DNA from: Moritella sp. PE36
GTDB taxonomy: Bacteria > Pseudomonadota > Gammaproteobacteria > Enterobacterales > Moritellaceae
Direction: 5' to 3'
NCBI RefSeq assembly: GCF_000170855.1
Contig: NZ_ABCQ01000006.1
Location: 81,696-145,695 of the forward strand
DNA: 64,000 bases
Of the stretch, positions 1 to 8,955 are shown in pieces (position 1 is the first letter of the stretch; each line of letters begins with the position of its first letter). Under the pieces are notes generated by a model. It saw only the letters and a program-made list of their open reading frames with translations. It searched no databases and had not been told where the DNA came from. Made by a program: the position numbers and the translations under genes.

Positions 1-208
1 AAAGCACGATATAAAACAAATCCAATTTATTGGCCGCTATAACTTTAGCTTTCAGGTAATTAATATGGAGCTGATTACGTTGAATACGCTGTTGCTGAAT
101 ATGCGCAAATGCCAAACTGCTACTGATCGTAATGAAGACTAAAATTAGCGTCATTGATAACATAGCAAAACCTCGAACAGCATGGGATTGCGGTTGCTTA
201 GACGCCAC
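1..208 (-). CDS. PilX/YgdB-like minor pilin component (partial, 3' end outside window)
   Basis: Only the first 69 codons are in the window; the gene runs off the left edge. The probable start is a GTG whose last base overlaps the TAG stop of the PilW-like gene upstream, with a GAGGG ribosome-binding site about 10 nt before it. The visible N-terminus has a short basic head (VASKQPQSHAVRGF) and then one hydrophobic segment (AMLSMTLILVFITISSSLAF), as in PilX/YgdB-type accessory pilins, which lack the usual Glu at position 5. In that family the protein helps initiate type IV pilus assembly at the inner membrane. Position as third gene after FimT- and PilW-like genes supports the call. The C-terminus cannot be judged. 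Confidence 0.55.
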   Translation of the reverse strand, partial: MASKQPQSHAVRGFAMLSMTLILVFITISSSLAFAHIQQQRIQRNQLHINYLKAKVIAANKLDLFYIVL

Positions 209-828
209 TATAGAAAAGCCCTCGCGCTGCTATTGCGAAAATAATCCAGTTCAATCTCGGTGAATTGACGATGACGTATACGAAGCGCGATACTGACATA
301 ACCTTTAACTTTATGCGCTAGCGTGTATCGCTGTTGTGACACAGTGAATTGCAATTGGATAATGTCGGTGTTCGCCGCATCTGAGATCATTTCCCAGCCT
401 AAGCCACCATCACAGTCAACCTCGCTACCTTTGCGCTGTTGTACCCCTCCACGATGCAAACGAAAACCAAAGTTTTCATCTCTAAACATACCATCTTCGT
501 TACGATCATAACGATATACAATACAATCATTACTGGGATTCAAAATATAAATTTTATCATCGCTATAAATAAAAGGATTCGCAGCGGCAATATTACTGCT
601 ATAACCTGCTCGACCTAACTCTCGCTGCATAATAGTCAGTACATTCTGAGCCTCCTGCTGCACGAGATAATATTGTTCAGCCCGATTATTTTGCACTTCA
701 TGTGTGGCGTGTATATAACTCGACCCGGTAAAAATAATCCCCCCTAGCGTTATTGATATCATCAACTCAATTAATCCATGTCCGCACATGTAAAGAGGGC
801 CCGAGCACAAGGGTTTAACAAGGCGCAT
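208..828 (-). CDS. PilW/PpdB-like minor prepilin
   Basis: A prepilin-like protein of about 206 aa. The class III signal reads MCG/HGLIELMISITLGG, with Gly before the cleavage site and Glu at mature position 5, followed by a hydrophobic helix. The rest is a soluble Cys-containing domain typical of PilW/PulJ minor pilins, which form the priming tip of type IV pili. An upstream in-frame start at 885 would add 19 residues inside the fimT-like gene. I prefer ATG at 828, preceded by GGGGAGA, which overlaps the end of the upstream gene by 14 bp. The tight overlaps on both sides mark one minor-pilin operon. Assignment to PilW rather than another PulJ-like pilin is by order and length only. Confidence 0.65.
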   Translation of the reverse strand: MRLVKPLCSGPLYMCGHGLIELMISITLGGIIFTGSSYIHATHEVQNNRAEQYYLVQQEAQNVLTIMQRELGRAGYSSNIAAANPFIYSDDKIYILNPSNDCIVYRYDRNEDGMFRDENFGFRLHRGGVQQRKGSEVDCDGGLGWEMISDAANTDIIQLQFTVSQQRYTLAHKVKGYVSIALRIRHRQFTEIELDYFRNSSARAFL

Positions 829-1354
829 AAATAGCACTATCTCCCCGCACCATACAAACTCGAATACGTCCTTGAGTACTGACAATAACCATAGTGCTAA
901 AACGACCTAAGGAAAGTTGATAACTGGCACCATTTGTCGTGCCAAATAATGGTGAAAAAGATAAGAGGGGTCGATTAACGGAGAGCTCTATATCACTTAT
1001 CGCTGCGCTCGCTTGACCATAGTTAGACTGACATAACGCAGTCGATGTTAAACAATCACAATTTTCGTTATGACTGATAACCCAGCATGACTCGACTGTG
1101 CTATTGACAGCGTTATTAACCTGGACATTAAAATAATGCCGTTCACCCCGCAGTAGCGCTAATTGTTTCGTGATATTTAGCGCTTCAACTAATTGCCTGG
1201 TGAGATTGCCTAGTTTATTTTTATGCACGTATGCACTATATGAAGGCACACTTAAAGCCATCAATATAGTCACGATTGCCAACGTTAACAGTAACTCGAT
1301 TAAGGTTAGTCCGGGTGATTTTAATTTACGGTGTATCATTCGCATTAGCTTCAT
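815..1354 (-). CDS. FimT/GspH-like pseudopilin
   Basis: A 179-aa protein whose N-terminus carries a textbook prepilin signal: basic leader, SPG/LTLIELLLTLAIVTILMAL, with Glu at mature position 5. The rest matches the GspH/FimT layout, with a helical stretch (NLTRQLVEALNITKQLALLRG) and then a beta-rich domain with paired cysteines near the end. FimT/FimU-type minor pilins are cut by PilD and join the initiation complex of type IV pili; some bind DNA during uptake. It is the first gene of the visible minor-pilin operon and overlaps the PilW-like gene. Distinguishing FimT, FimU and PpdA would need a profile search. Confidence 0.7.
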   Translation of the reverse strand: MKLMRMIHRKLKSPGLTLIELLLTLAIVTILMALSVPSYSAYVHKNKLGNLTRQLVEALNITKQLALLRGERHYFNVQVNNAVNSTVESCWVISHNENCDCLTSTALCQSNYGQASAAISDIELSVNRPLLSFSPLFGTTNGASYQLSLGRFSTMVIVSTQGRIRVCMVRGDSAIYAPC

Positions 1355-1551
1355 TTAGTCATGGGCGAGTAACACTAACCCTAGAATAAAATGTAATCAC
1401 TGATACTTTTATATTAATAAACAGGTAAAATGTTCAATTATTATTGAATACAACCACAGTGACGGCTTGTTCGCTTTGATTAAACTCAGTGAAATAAACA
1501 AGTAAATTACAGGTGTAATTAAAGAAAAACACGTAAAATTAAAGAGTTATT

Positions 1552-1773
1552 ATGTCAAAAATAGATTTTTCAGCAATTAACGAAAGCAGTTCAAAATCGT
1601 TTCATGAACAGCGTAATACCATCAAAAAAGTATGCCTTGGAAAAACGGTTTTATGCCCAGTGTGTCAACAAGCATTAAAATTATTACCACCAAAGAATAA
1701 AAATGATGAATCTAGAACCGGTGTGGGCTGTGCGAAAGGTTGCACGTTTATTGAATTGGAATTTGAACTGTAG
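1552..1773 (+). CDS. Small zinc-ribbon-like protein of unknown function
   Basis: A 73-aa protein that I do not recognise by name. It contains a CPVC knuckle (Cys35, Cys38) and a second CAKGC knuckle (Cys60, Cys64) separated by a basic, polar loop, which looks like a treble-clef or ribbon zinc site. Another Cys (28) precedes it. The first 25 residues are polar and probably flexible. No signal peptide or membrane segment is present, so it should be cytoplasmic. It stands alone, divergent from the pilin operon, and is followed by a strong bidirectional terminator shared with carB. The ribosome-binding site is weak (AAAGAG). Zinc binding is an inference from the cysteine spacing. Confidence 0.6.
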   Translation: MSKIDFSAINESSSKSFHEQRNTIKKVCLGKTVLCPVCQQALKLLPPKNKNDESRTGVGCAKGCTFIELEFEL

Positions 1774-1847
1774 TGGCAATAATTTTGTAAACTGTCATTG
1801 AAGTCATCAATGTCATCACAATTTCAATTACGCTAAATTGCAGATAT

Positions 1848-1902
1848 AAAAAAACCTCGCTCCTTGTTGTTACTAGCTGTAACTGAAGTAGCGAGGTTTT
1901 TT
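1848..1902. terminator. Bidirectional rho-independent terminator
   Basis: Complementary arms AACCTCGCT and AGCGAGGTT flank a loop of about 23 nt that could form extra pairs. A-runs lie on the left and T-runs on the right, so the hairpin ends in U-tracts in both directions. It sits between the convergent zinc-ribbon gene and carB and serves both. Confidence 0.8.
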
Positions 1903-1937
1903 ATTAACTATAAATACTGCTATTTACTGCTTACTAC

Positions 1938-4900
1938 TTACTTAATGCGAGTATGTAACTCTTGTATTGAGCGAACAGTACCACGGTCATCCGCAGAGTG
2001 CGCTTGGCACGTTGCAAATGCAGCATTCATTGTTGTTGTGTAGTTCACTTTATAACGTAACGCAGCTGCACGTAGTTGGCGAGAGTCTTCAATCGCAACA
2101 CGACCTTCAGTCGTATTAATGATATAGCTGTATTCGCCATTCTTGATACGGTCAAGAATATGTGGACGACCTTCATGTACCTTGTTAACTAGACGAAGAT
2201 TAATACCTGCTTCACCTAGCGCAACGGCAGTACCGTGAGTCGCATCAATCTCAAAACCAAGTTCAATTAACTGCTTAGCTAGTTCCGCAGCGCGGGCTTT
2301 ATCACAGTTACGAACAGAGATAAGTGCACGACCACTCTTAGCAACTTCAGCAGAAGCACCAAGCTGTGCTTTAGCATAAGCTTCAGCGAATGTATCACCC
2401 ACGCCCATTACTTCACCAGTAGAACGCATTTCAGGGCCAAGTAACGGATCTGAACCTGGGAACTTACCGAATGGTAATACTACTTCTTTAACCGAGTAAT
2501 ATGGTGGGATAACTTCTTTAGTGAAACCAAGTTCAACTAACGTTTGACCCGCCATTACACGTGCAGCAATTTTTGCTAATTGCACACCCGTTGCTTTTGA
2601 AACAAAAGGAATCGTACGTGCAGCACGTGGGTTTACTTCAATCAAGTAAACTTCATTATCTTTCACCGCGAACTGGGTATTCATTAGACCAATAACACCT
2701 AACTCTAATGCTAACGCACGTACTTGGTCACGCATAACATCAAGAATTTCTGGGCTTAATGAATGAGGAGGTAATGAACAACCTGAGTCACCTGAGTGAA
2801 CACCTGCTTGTTCAATGTGCTCCATGATGCCGCCAATAACAACATCTTTACCGTCACAAATAGCATCAACGTCAAGCTCGATTGCGTTATCTAGGAAACG
2901 GTCAAGTAATACTGGCGATTCATTAGATACACTTACCGCTTCTTTGAAGTAACGACGTAAATCGATTTCGTCATATACAATTTCCATTGCACGGCCACCA
3001 AGTACATATGATGGACGAACAACTAACGGATAACCGATACCTTCAGCTGAAATAACCGCTTGCTCAGTCGTTGTTACCGTCGCATTGTCAGGCTGTAACA
3101 AACCTAAACGCTCAACCGCTTGTTGGAAGCGTTCACGATCTTCAGAACGGTCAATCGCATCCGGTGATGTACCGATGATTGGTACGCCAGCCGCTTCTAA
3201 TTCACGCGCTAGTTTAAGTGGTGTTTGACCACCGTACTGAACGATCACGCCTTTCGGTTTTTCAATACGAACGATTTCTAATACGTCTTCTAGTGTAATA
3301 GGTTCGAAGTATAAACGATCAGATGTATCGTAATCAGTTGAAACCGTTTCAGGGTTACAGTTAACCATGATAGTTTCGTAACCATCTTCACGCATTGCTA
3401 ATGCCGCGTGTACACAGCAGTAATCGAATTCGATACCTTGACCAATACGGTTAGGACCGCCACCGATAATCATGATCTTATCGTTATCTGTTGGGTTTGC
3501 TTCACATTCTTCATCGTAAGTAGAATACATGTAAGCGGTGTCACTTGAGAATTCAGCGGCACAAGTATCTACACGTTTGTAAACCGGAAAGATCTCTAAA
3601 CGATGACGTAATTTACGGATTTCATTTTCACTTACACCGGCAAGTTTACACAGACGTAAATCAGAGAAACCTTTACGCTTAAGTTGACGTAATGACGTTT
3701 CGTTTAGACCCGCTAAACCAATTTTACTGACGTTTGCTTCCGCGTTAACAATGTCTTCGATTTGAACTAGGAACCAAGGGTCAATACATGTGATCGCATA
3801 GATCTCATCTGTTGACATGCCAATACGGTAAGCATCCGCTATATAGAAGATACGCTCAGCGCCCGCTTCTGTTAGCTCTTGACGGATCTTAGCTGCTGCA
3901 GACTCGTCGTTTAAGTTCACTTCTGGATCAAAACCGTTCTTACCGATTTCCAGGCCACGTATTGCTTTTTGCATTGACTCTTGGAAGTTACGACCAATCG
4001 CCATGACTTCACCCACAGATTTCATCTGGGTAGTTAGACGGTCATTAGCACCGGCAAATTTTTCGAAGTTAAAGCGTGGCATCTTAGTTACCACATAATC
4101 CAGTGTTGGTTCAAATGATGCTGGCGTTGCACCACCTGTAATATCATTGGATAGTTCGTCTAACGTGTAACCAACCGCTAGTTTTGCCGCAATGCGAGCA
4201 ATTGGGAAACCCGTTGCTTTTGATGCAAGTGCAGATGAACGAGATACGCGTGGGTTCATCTCGATGATAACCATACGGCCATCAGCTGGATTGATACCGA
4301 ACTGTACGTTTGAACCACCTGTTTCTACACCAATTTCACGTAGAACAGCCATCGATGCATTACGCATGATCTGGTATTCTTTATCCGTGAGTGTTTGCGC
4401 TGGTGCCACCGTAATTGAGTCACCGGTGTGGATACCCATTGGGTCAATGTTTTCAATTGTACAGACGATGATGCAGTTATCGTTTTTATCACGTACAACT
4501 TCAGTTTCGTATTCTTTCCAACCAATTAGTGATTCATCGATCAATAGTTCAGTTGTTGGAGAAAGGTCTAAACCTAACGTACAAATGTCTTCAAACTCTT
4601 CCATGTTGTAAGCGATACCGCCACCCGAACCACCCATAGTGAATGATGGACGAATAATACACGGGAAACCAACTTCAGCTAAAACGCCTTTTGCTTCTTC
4701 TAGAGTGTGTGCGATACCAGCGCGAGGCGTTTCAAGACCAATGGCTTTCATTGCTTTGTCAAAACGGCTACGGTCTTCCGCTTTATCAATCGCGTCAGCT
4801 GTTGCGCCAATCAGTTCAACGTTAAACTCTGCTAAAACACCTTTGCTGTCTAGCTCAAGTGCACAGTTTAATGCTGTTTGACCACCCATTGTTGGTAAGA

Positions 4901-5156
4901 TCGCATCTGGACGCTCTTTTTCAATGATGTTACGTACAACTTCCCAATGGATCGGCTCGATGTAAGTCGCGTCCGCCATTTCTGGGTCAGTCATAATGGT
5001 AGCTGGGTTTGAGTTAACTAAAATAACTCGGTAGCCTTCTTCACGAAGTGCTTTACAAGCTTGAGCACCGGAATAGTCAAACTCACACGCTTGACCGATT
5101 ACGATAGGACCTGCGCCCAAGATTAGAATACTTTTTATATCATTACGTTTTGGCAT
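1938..5156 (-). CDS. carB: Carbamoyl-phosphate synthase large subunit
   Basis: 1072 aa, the usual length for CarB. It makes carbamoyl phosphate from bicarbonate, ammonia (channelled from CarA) and two ATP, feeding both pyrimidine and arginine synthesis. The start [22 protein letters not shown] and the duplicated ATP-grasp halves are clear: the second half opens with [20 protein letters not shown] at about residue 560. The C-terminal MGS-like domain (from about 940) is where UMP and ornithine act in relatives. It lies 27 bp downstream of carA in the same operon and ends at a bidirectional terminator. The sequence looks intact throughout. Confidence 0.98.
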   Translation of the reverse strand: MPKRNDIKSILILGAGPIVIGQACEFDYSGAQACKALREEGYRVILVNSNPATIMTDPEMADATYIEPIHWEVVRNIIEKERPDAILPTMGGQTALNCALELDSKGVLAEFNVELIGATADAIDKAEDRSRFDKAMKAIGLETPRAGIAHTLEEAKGVLAEVGFPCIIRPSFTMGGSGGGIAYNMEEFEDICTLGLDLSPTTELLIDESLIGWKEYETEVVRDKNDNCIIVCTIENIDPMGIHTGDSITVAPAQTLTDKEYQIMRNASMAVLREIGVETGGSNVQFGINPADGRMVIIEMNPRVSRSSALASKATGFPIARIAAKLAVGYTLDELSNDITGGATPASFEPTLDYVVTKMPRFNFEKFAGANDRLTTQMKSVGEVMAIGRNFQESMQKAIRGLEIGKNGFDPEVNLNDESAAAKIRQELTEAGAERIFYIADAYRIGMSTDEIYAITCIDPWFLVQIEDIVNAEANVSKIGLAGLNETSLRQLKRKGFSDLRLCKLAGVSENEIRKLRHRLEIFPVYKRVDTCAAEFSSDTAYMYSTYDEECEANPTDNDKIMIIGGGPNRIGQGIEFDYCCVHAALAMREDGYETIMVNCNPETVSTDYDTSDRLYFEPITLEDVLEIVRIEKPKGVIVQYGGQTPLKLARELEAAGVPIIGTSPDAIDRSEDRERFQQAVERLGLLQPDNATVTTTEQAVISAEGIGYPLVVRPSYVLGGRAMEIVYDEIDLRRYFKEAVSVSNESPVLLDRFLDNAIELDVDAICDGKDVVIGGIMEHIEQAGVHSGDSGCSLPPHSLSPEILDVMRDQVRALALELGVIGLMNTQFAVKDNEVYLIEVNPRAARTIPFVSKATGVQLAKIAARVMAGQTLVELGFTKEVIPPYYSVKEVVLPFGKFPGSDPLLGPEMRSTGEVMGVGDTFAEAYAKAQLGASAEVAKSGRALISVRNCDKARAAELAKQLIELGFEIDATHGTAVALGEAGINLRLVNKVHEGRPHILDRIKNGEYSYIINTTEGRVAIEDSRQLRAAALRYKVNYTTTMNAAFATCQAHSADDRGTVRSIQELHTRIK

Positions 5157-5183
5157 AGTTCAATTCTCTACTAGGTATCAGGC

Positions 5184-6344
5184 TTAGGCTTGGCTTTTTT
5201 CCATACTCTTTTCCATCAACTCTATAAAGTGATTGAAAAGTGGAGCTGCATCGTGTGGACCAGGACTTGCTTCAGGGTGACCCTGGAAGCTAAATGCTGG
5301 TTTATCAGTACGATGAAGACCTTGTAAAGAGTCATCAAATAATGATTTGTGCGTCATTACTAGATTTTCCGGTAACGTTGTTTGGTCAACTGCGAAACCA
5401 TGGTTCTGCGCCGTAATCATCACTACGCCACGTTCCAAGTCTTTTACAGGGTGGTTAGCACCGTGATGACCGAACTTCATTTTTAATGTTTTAGCACCAC
5501 TTGCTAATGCAAGTAATTGGTGACCTAAACAAATACCAAATACTGGAATATCTGTAGTCAAAATTTCTTTGATTGCTGCGATTGCATAATCACACGGTTC
5601 TGGATCACCAGGGCCGTTTGATAAGAACACACCATCTGGGTTTAACGCTAATACTTCTTTCGCAGTTGTTTGCGCAGGTACAACCGTAATACGGCAACCA
5701 CGGTCAACTAACATACGTAAGATATTACGCTTAACACCATAATCATAAGCAACAACGTGAAAGCGAGAGTCTGTAGCATCAGCAGGTAAACCACCCATTA
5801 ATGTCCAGCTACCTTGTTTCCATTCGTATGCTTCTTTCACTGTTACTTCTTTCGCTAAATCCATGCCTTTAAGGCCAGGGAATGCTTTAGCAAGTTCTAA
5901 TGCTTTCGCTTCATCTATGCTTTCGCCAGCGATAGAGCCACCTGCGATGATACAACCAGCTTGCGCACCTTTTTCACGTAAAATACGTGTCAGTTTACGG
6001 GTATCAATATCAGCGATGCCAACAACATTACGTTCTTTTAGATAATCAGTAAGTGATTGTTGATTACGGAAATTAGAAGTAACTAACGGAAGATCTCGAA
6101 TGATTAGTCCACAAGCATGAACATCTGAAGATTCTGCATCTTCATCATTTGTACCGGTGTTTCCGATATGTGGGTAAGTAAGAGTAACGATTTGGCGAGA
6201 ATAGGAAGGATCGGTTAATATTTCTTGATAACCAGTCATTGAAGTATTAAAAACTACTTCACCTACCGAATGACCTTCTGCACCGATAGACACACCACGG
6301 AATACTGTTCCGTCTTCCAACACCAACAAGGCGATATTACTCAA
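5184..6344 (-). CDS. carA: Carbamoyl-phosphate synthase small (glutaminase) subunit
   Basis: About 386 aa. CarA hydrolyses glutamine and passes ammonia to CarB. The N-terminal CPSase small-chain domain is followed by a class I glutamine amidotransferase domain with the nucleophile elbow [10 protein letters not shown] and a C-terminal His-Pro-Glu ([12 protein letters not shown]). Start choice: the open frame extends upstream to a TTG at 6356, but that codon overlaps the GGAGG ribosome-binding site. The TTG at 6344, 5 nt after GGAGG, gives [13 protein letters not shown], which aligns with other CarA N-termini, so I take a TTG start. It is first in the carAB operon; the leader carries an inverted repeat described separately. 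Confidence 0.95.
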   Translation of the reverse strand: MSNIALLVLEDGTVFRGVSIGAEGHSVGEVVFNTSMTGYQEILTDPSYSRQIVTLTYPHIGNTGTNDEDAESSDVHACGLIIRDLPLVTSNFRNQQSLTDYLKERNVVGIADIDTRKLTRILREKGAQAGCIIAGGSIAGESIDEAKALELAKAFPGLKGMDLAKEVTVKEAYEWKQGSWTLMGGLPADATDSRFHVVAYDYGVKRNILRMLVDRGCRITVVPAQTTAKEVLALNPDGVFLSNGPGDPEPCDYAIAAIKEILTTDIPVFGICLGHQLLALASGAKTLKMKFGHHGANHPVKDLERGVVMITAQNHGFAVDQTTLPENLVMTHKSLFDDSLQGLHRTDKPAFSFQGHPEASPGPHDAAPLFNHFIELMEKSMEKSQA

Positions 6345-6416
6345 GACAACCTCCAAAAAATAGATAGAAAAATAATAAAATAAATCAACTATTTACCCCA
6401 GGCTGTCACACAGCAT

Positions 6417-6454
6417 AGTAATTCGAGATTAAAAAAACCAATCTCTGAATTACT
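6417..6454. promoter_or_regulatory. Inverted repeat in the carAB leader
   Basis: The arms AGTAATTCGAGATT and AATCTCTGAATTACT pair almost perfectly (one extra base) around an A-rich 9-nt loop. It lies between the dapB stop and the carA start. On the carA strand the T-run is in the loop rather than after the stem, so it does not look like a simple dapB terminator. The half-sites resemble ATTCA/TGAAT, a motif shared with ArgR boxes, but no full ARG box is visible. An operator or leader hairpin is possible; the function is inferred from position. Confidence 0.4.
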
Positions 6455-6527
6455 AAATTTTGGCAAATTCCGCGGATAATACAGACAAAACAAATGTTAC
6501 GCAACTGTTTTGTTTTATGTTTTGAAT

Positions 6528-7346
<819 letters not shown>

Positions 7347-7383
7347 CTAGACTTCTCCCTGTGTTTATTATTAATCAAATAGA

Positions 7384-7647
7384 TATACCCAAGTTACTTC
7401 AAGATGCTATATCAGAGACGAGCAGGGATATCAGGACAAGGCACAATATGTAGATAATGGTTATTCCATTTTCAAATATTGTAACGCTGTACTGTTATTC
7501 CTGCTCGCCTCCCGTAGGGCAAACCGAAAGCAGGTATCTTCGGCGTTATGAAGTCTTGATTTAGAATAACTAAATCCTCGACTTCATGCCTTGAATATCC
7601 TCTCCTTTCGGTTTGCTGATTGTGCATCTTGAAGTAGCTTGGGTATA
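7384..7647 (+). repeat. MITE-like inverted-repeat element, full-length copy 1
   Basis: A 264-bp element bounded by near-perfect 24-bp inverted ends: TATACCCAAGTTACTTCAAG at the left and CTAGCTT-like variant ending CTTGGGTATA at the right (one mismatch). Inside are further nested arms: CGAGCAGGGATATCAGGAC (7419-7437) with 7489-7507; GCAAACCGAAAG (7519-7530) with 7605-7616; and GAAGTC...GACTTC around GATTTAG/CTAAATC. It therefore folds into a multi-branched structure. It has no credible ORF. A second copy in the same orientation is at 16012-16274, so this is a dispersed repeat. It sits 38 bp upstream of dapB and may carry or displace promoter elements. Confidence 0.85.
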
Positions 7648-7722
7648 GTACTTTGATAATAGCACTCCTCGAAACACATCAACAACGCTAACTTGCGTTT
7701 CTTAAGCATAAAAATTAGGCAT

Positions 7723-7761
7723 AAAAAAACCCGCCATTCTAACTACTAGAATGCGGGTTTT
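7723..7761 (-). terminator. Rho-independent terminator of the 36-aa ORF
   Basis: On the minus strand AGAATGGCGGG and CCCGCATTCT-type arms pair (one bulged base) and are followed by seven Ts. It lies 20 bp downstream of the stop codon of the small membrane protein at 7782-7892. Confidence 0.75.
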
Positions 7762-7781
7762 CTTATACTGAATATTAGCAA

Positions 7782-7892
7782 TCAACCGAAGATACCAAAC
7801 AGGCCAGCCCATAGGTGCATCGTCGGTATAGTTAAAAACACAATTAAAAATACTAATGCATATTTCCAGTTAAAATCGTTATACGTTGCCAT
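7782..7892 (-). CDS. Predicted 36-aa single-pass membrane protein
   Basis: The reading frame ATG...TGA encodes a short protein starting MATYNDFNWK, followed by an uninterrupted hydrophobic helix (YALVFLIVFLTIPTMHLWAG) and ending LFGIFG. The upstream sequence contains GGATAATGAG, a possible ribosome-binding site, and a strong terminator follows the stop by 20 bp, so it looks like a stand-alone transcription unit. I do not recognise a family. Its size and layout recall accessory subunits of respiratory or transport complexes, but nothing here identifies a partner. It lies between dapB and fklB, transcribed the same way. Confidence comes from the start-TM-stop-terminator arrangement, not from homology. 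Confidence 0.55.
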   Translation of the reverse strand: MATYNDFNWKYALVFLIVFLTIPTMHLWAGLFGIFG

Positions 7893-8088
7893 TACTCATT
7901 ATCCATCAATTGATCTAAATCAAAAATCATCTTACCTAAATAATAATGGCTCAGCAGCAACTATATCAGCCACAGAACAAATTTATATCTTTATAGGTAG
8001 TGTCAATTTAAGGTTTCACGACTAACGAAAAAGCGCAGTGCATGATGATGTAATACCAACGAATGAACGGAAAGCATATTTCAGACAT
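7893..8088. other. Non-coding spacer upstream of the small membrane protein
   Basis: AT-rich sequence between the fklB terminator and the 36-aa ORF. It should hold the promoter of that ORF, but I could not identify convincing -35/-10 elements. No ORF or repeat was seen. Confidence 0.4.
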
Positions 8089-8128
8089 AAAAAAACGCCT
8101 TGCTCATATCGCTATGAACAAGGCGTTT
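8089..8128 (-). terminator. Rho-independent terminator of fklB
   Basis: Minus-strand arms AAACGCCTTG and CAAGGCGTTT enclose a 16-nt loop and are followed by a run of seven Ts. It lies downstream of fklB, beyond the small palindromic repeat. Confidence 0.8.
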
Positions 8129-8134
8129 CGCTAG

Positions 8135-8184
8135 TATATACCCAAGCTACGTCAAGATGCATCTTGAAGTAACTTGGGTATATA
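8135..8184. repeat. Core-less palindromic copy of the inverted-repeat element
   Basis: A 50-bp palindrome made only of the two ends of the element seen at 7384 and 16012: TATATACCCAAGCTACGTCA...GATGC joined directly to its complement ATCTTGAAGTAACTTGGGTA. The ~215-bp interior is absent. It begins 10 bp after the fklB stop codon and would form a 24-bp hairpin in the fklB message. Confidence 0.85.
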
Positions 8185-8193
8185 TAGGACTGA

Positions 8194-8811
8194 TTAGATG
8201 ATGTCTAATAGTTCTACTTCAAATACTAGTGCTTGGAATGGACCGATTGCAGCGCCTGCGCCCTGTTCGCCATAAGCAAGGTTGTGTGGGATAGATAGCT
8301 TGAATTTATCACCAACGTTCATTAGTTGTAGTGCTTCAGTCCAACCAGCGATAACGCCGCCAACTGGGAATTCAGCAGGTTGACCACGTTCAACAGAGCT
8401 GTCAAATACAGTACCGTCAGTTAGCATGCCATGATAATGAACACGCACTGTAGATTCTGCAGTTGGTTTTTCCTCGATGTCACCACGTGCCATAACTTCA
8501 TACTGTAGACCAGATTCAGTTACAGTAACTTCTTCACGTTCTGCATTTTCAGCTAAGAATTTTTCGCCTTCAGCAGCAAATAATTTAGATTTCTCAGCTT
8601 TTTCAGCTTCTAATTTCTCATGGATCAGTTTGAAAGCATCGTTTAGCTCTTCATCGCTAACTTTGCTTTCTGCACCAGCGAACGCATCTGCAAGACCAGC
8701 TTGAACAGCTGAAATGTCTAGACCTTCGAATGGATTAGCAGCAAGCTGTTGACCCATTTGTAGACCAATACCGTAACTACCTTTTTGTTCACTTGTTGCA
8801 AATTCAGACAT
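8194..8811 (-). CDS. fklB: FKBP-type peptidyl-prolyl cis-trans isomerase, FklB-like
   Basis: 205 aa from the ATG at 8811, which has GGAAG upstream and gives MSEFATSEQKGSYGIGLQMG. The open frame extends 28 codons further upstream without supporting signals. The N-terminal helical dimerisation domain (about 1-110, FKBP_N) is followed by a C-terminal FKBP domain (about 115-205) with VRVHYHGMLTDGTVFDSS, FPVGGVIAGWTEAL and AYGEQGAGA motifs that line the proline pocket. It catalyses proline isomerisation during folding. There is no signal peptide, so cytoplasmic, as for E. coli FklB (about 206 aa). The alternative FkpA is periplasmic and carries a leader, which is missing here. Confidence 0.92.
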   Translation of the reverse strand: MSEFATSEQKGSYGIGLQMGQQLAANPFEGLDISAVQAGLADAFAGAESKVSDEELNDAFKLIHEKLEAEKAEKSKLFAAEGEKFLAENAEREEVTVTESGLQYEVMARGDIEEKPTAESTVRVHYHGMLTDGTVFDSSVERGQPAEFPVGGVIAGWTEALQLMNVGDKFKLSIPHNLAYGEQGAGAAIGPFQALVFEVELLDII

Positions 8812-8955
8812 AATTAAACTTCCATAATTCTTAATGATAAACACAGTAACTGTGTTGCTTAAATAACTAGGTGTGGGCGATTTATACAAAAACAAGGGAG
8901 AACATAACTTTTTTATTTCTTAAATAATGTTCTGCATGTCATCACCCTAAAATAG

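Noticed and set aside
4192..4611. 139-codon plus-strand ORF inside carB
   Set aside because: It lies antisense to intact carB codons and has no independent signals; a shadow of carB.
8899..8935. AGAACAT/ATGTTCT arms between fklB and nagK
   Set aside because: Only seven base pairs with a long AT-rich loop and no U-tract; not convincing as a terminator.
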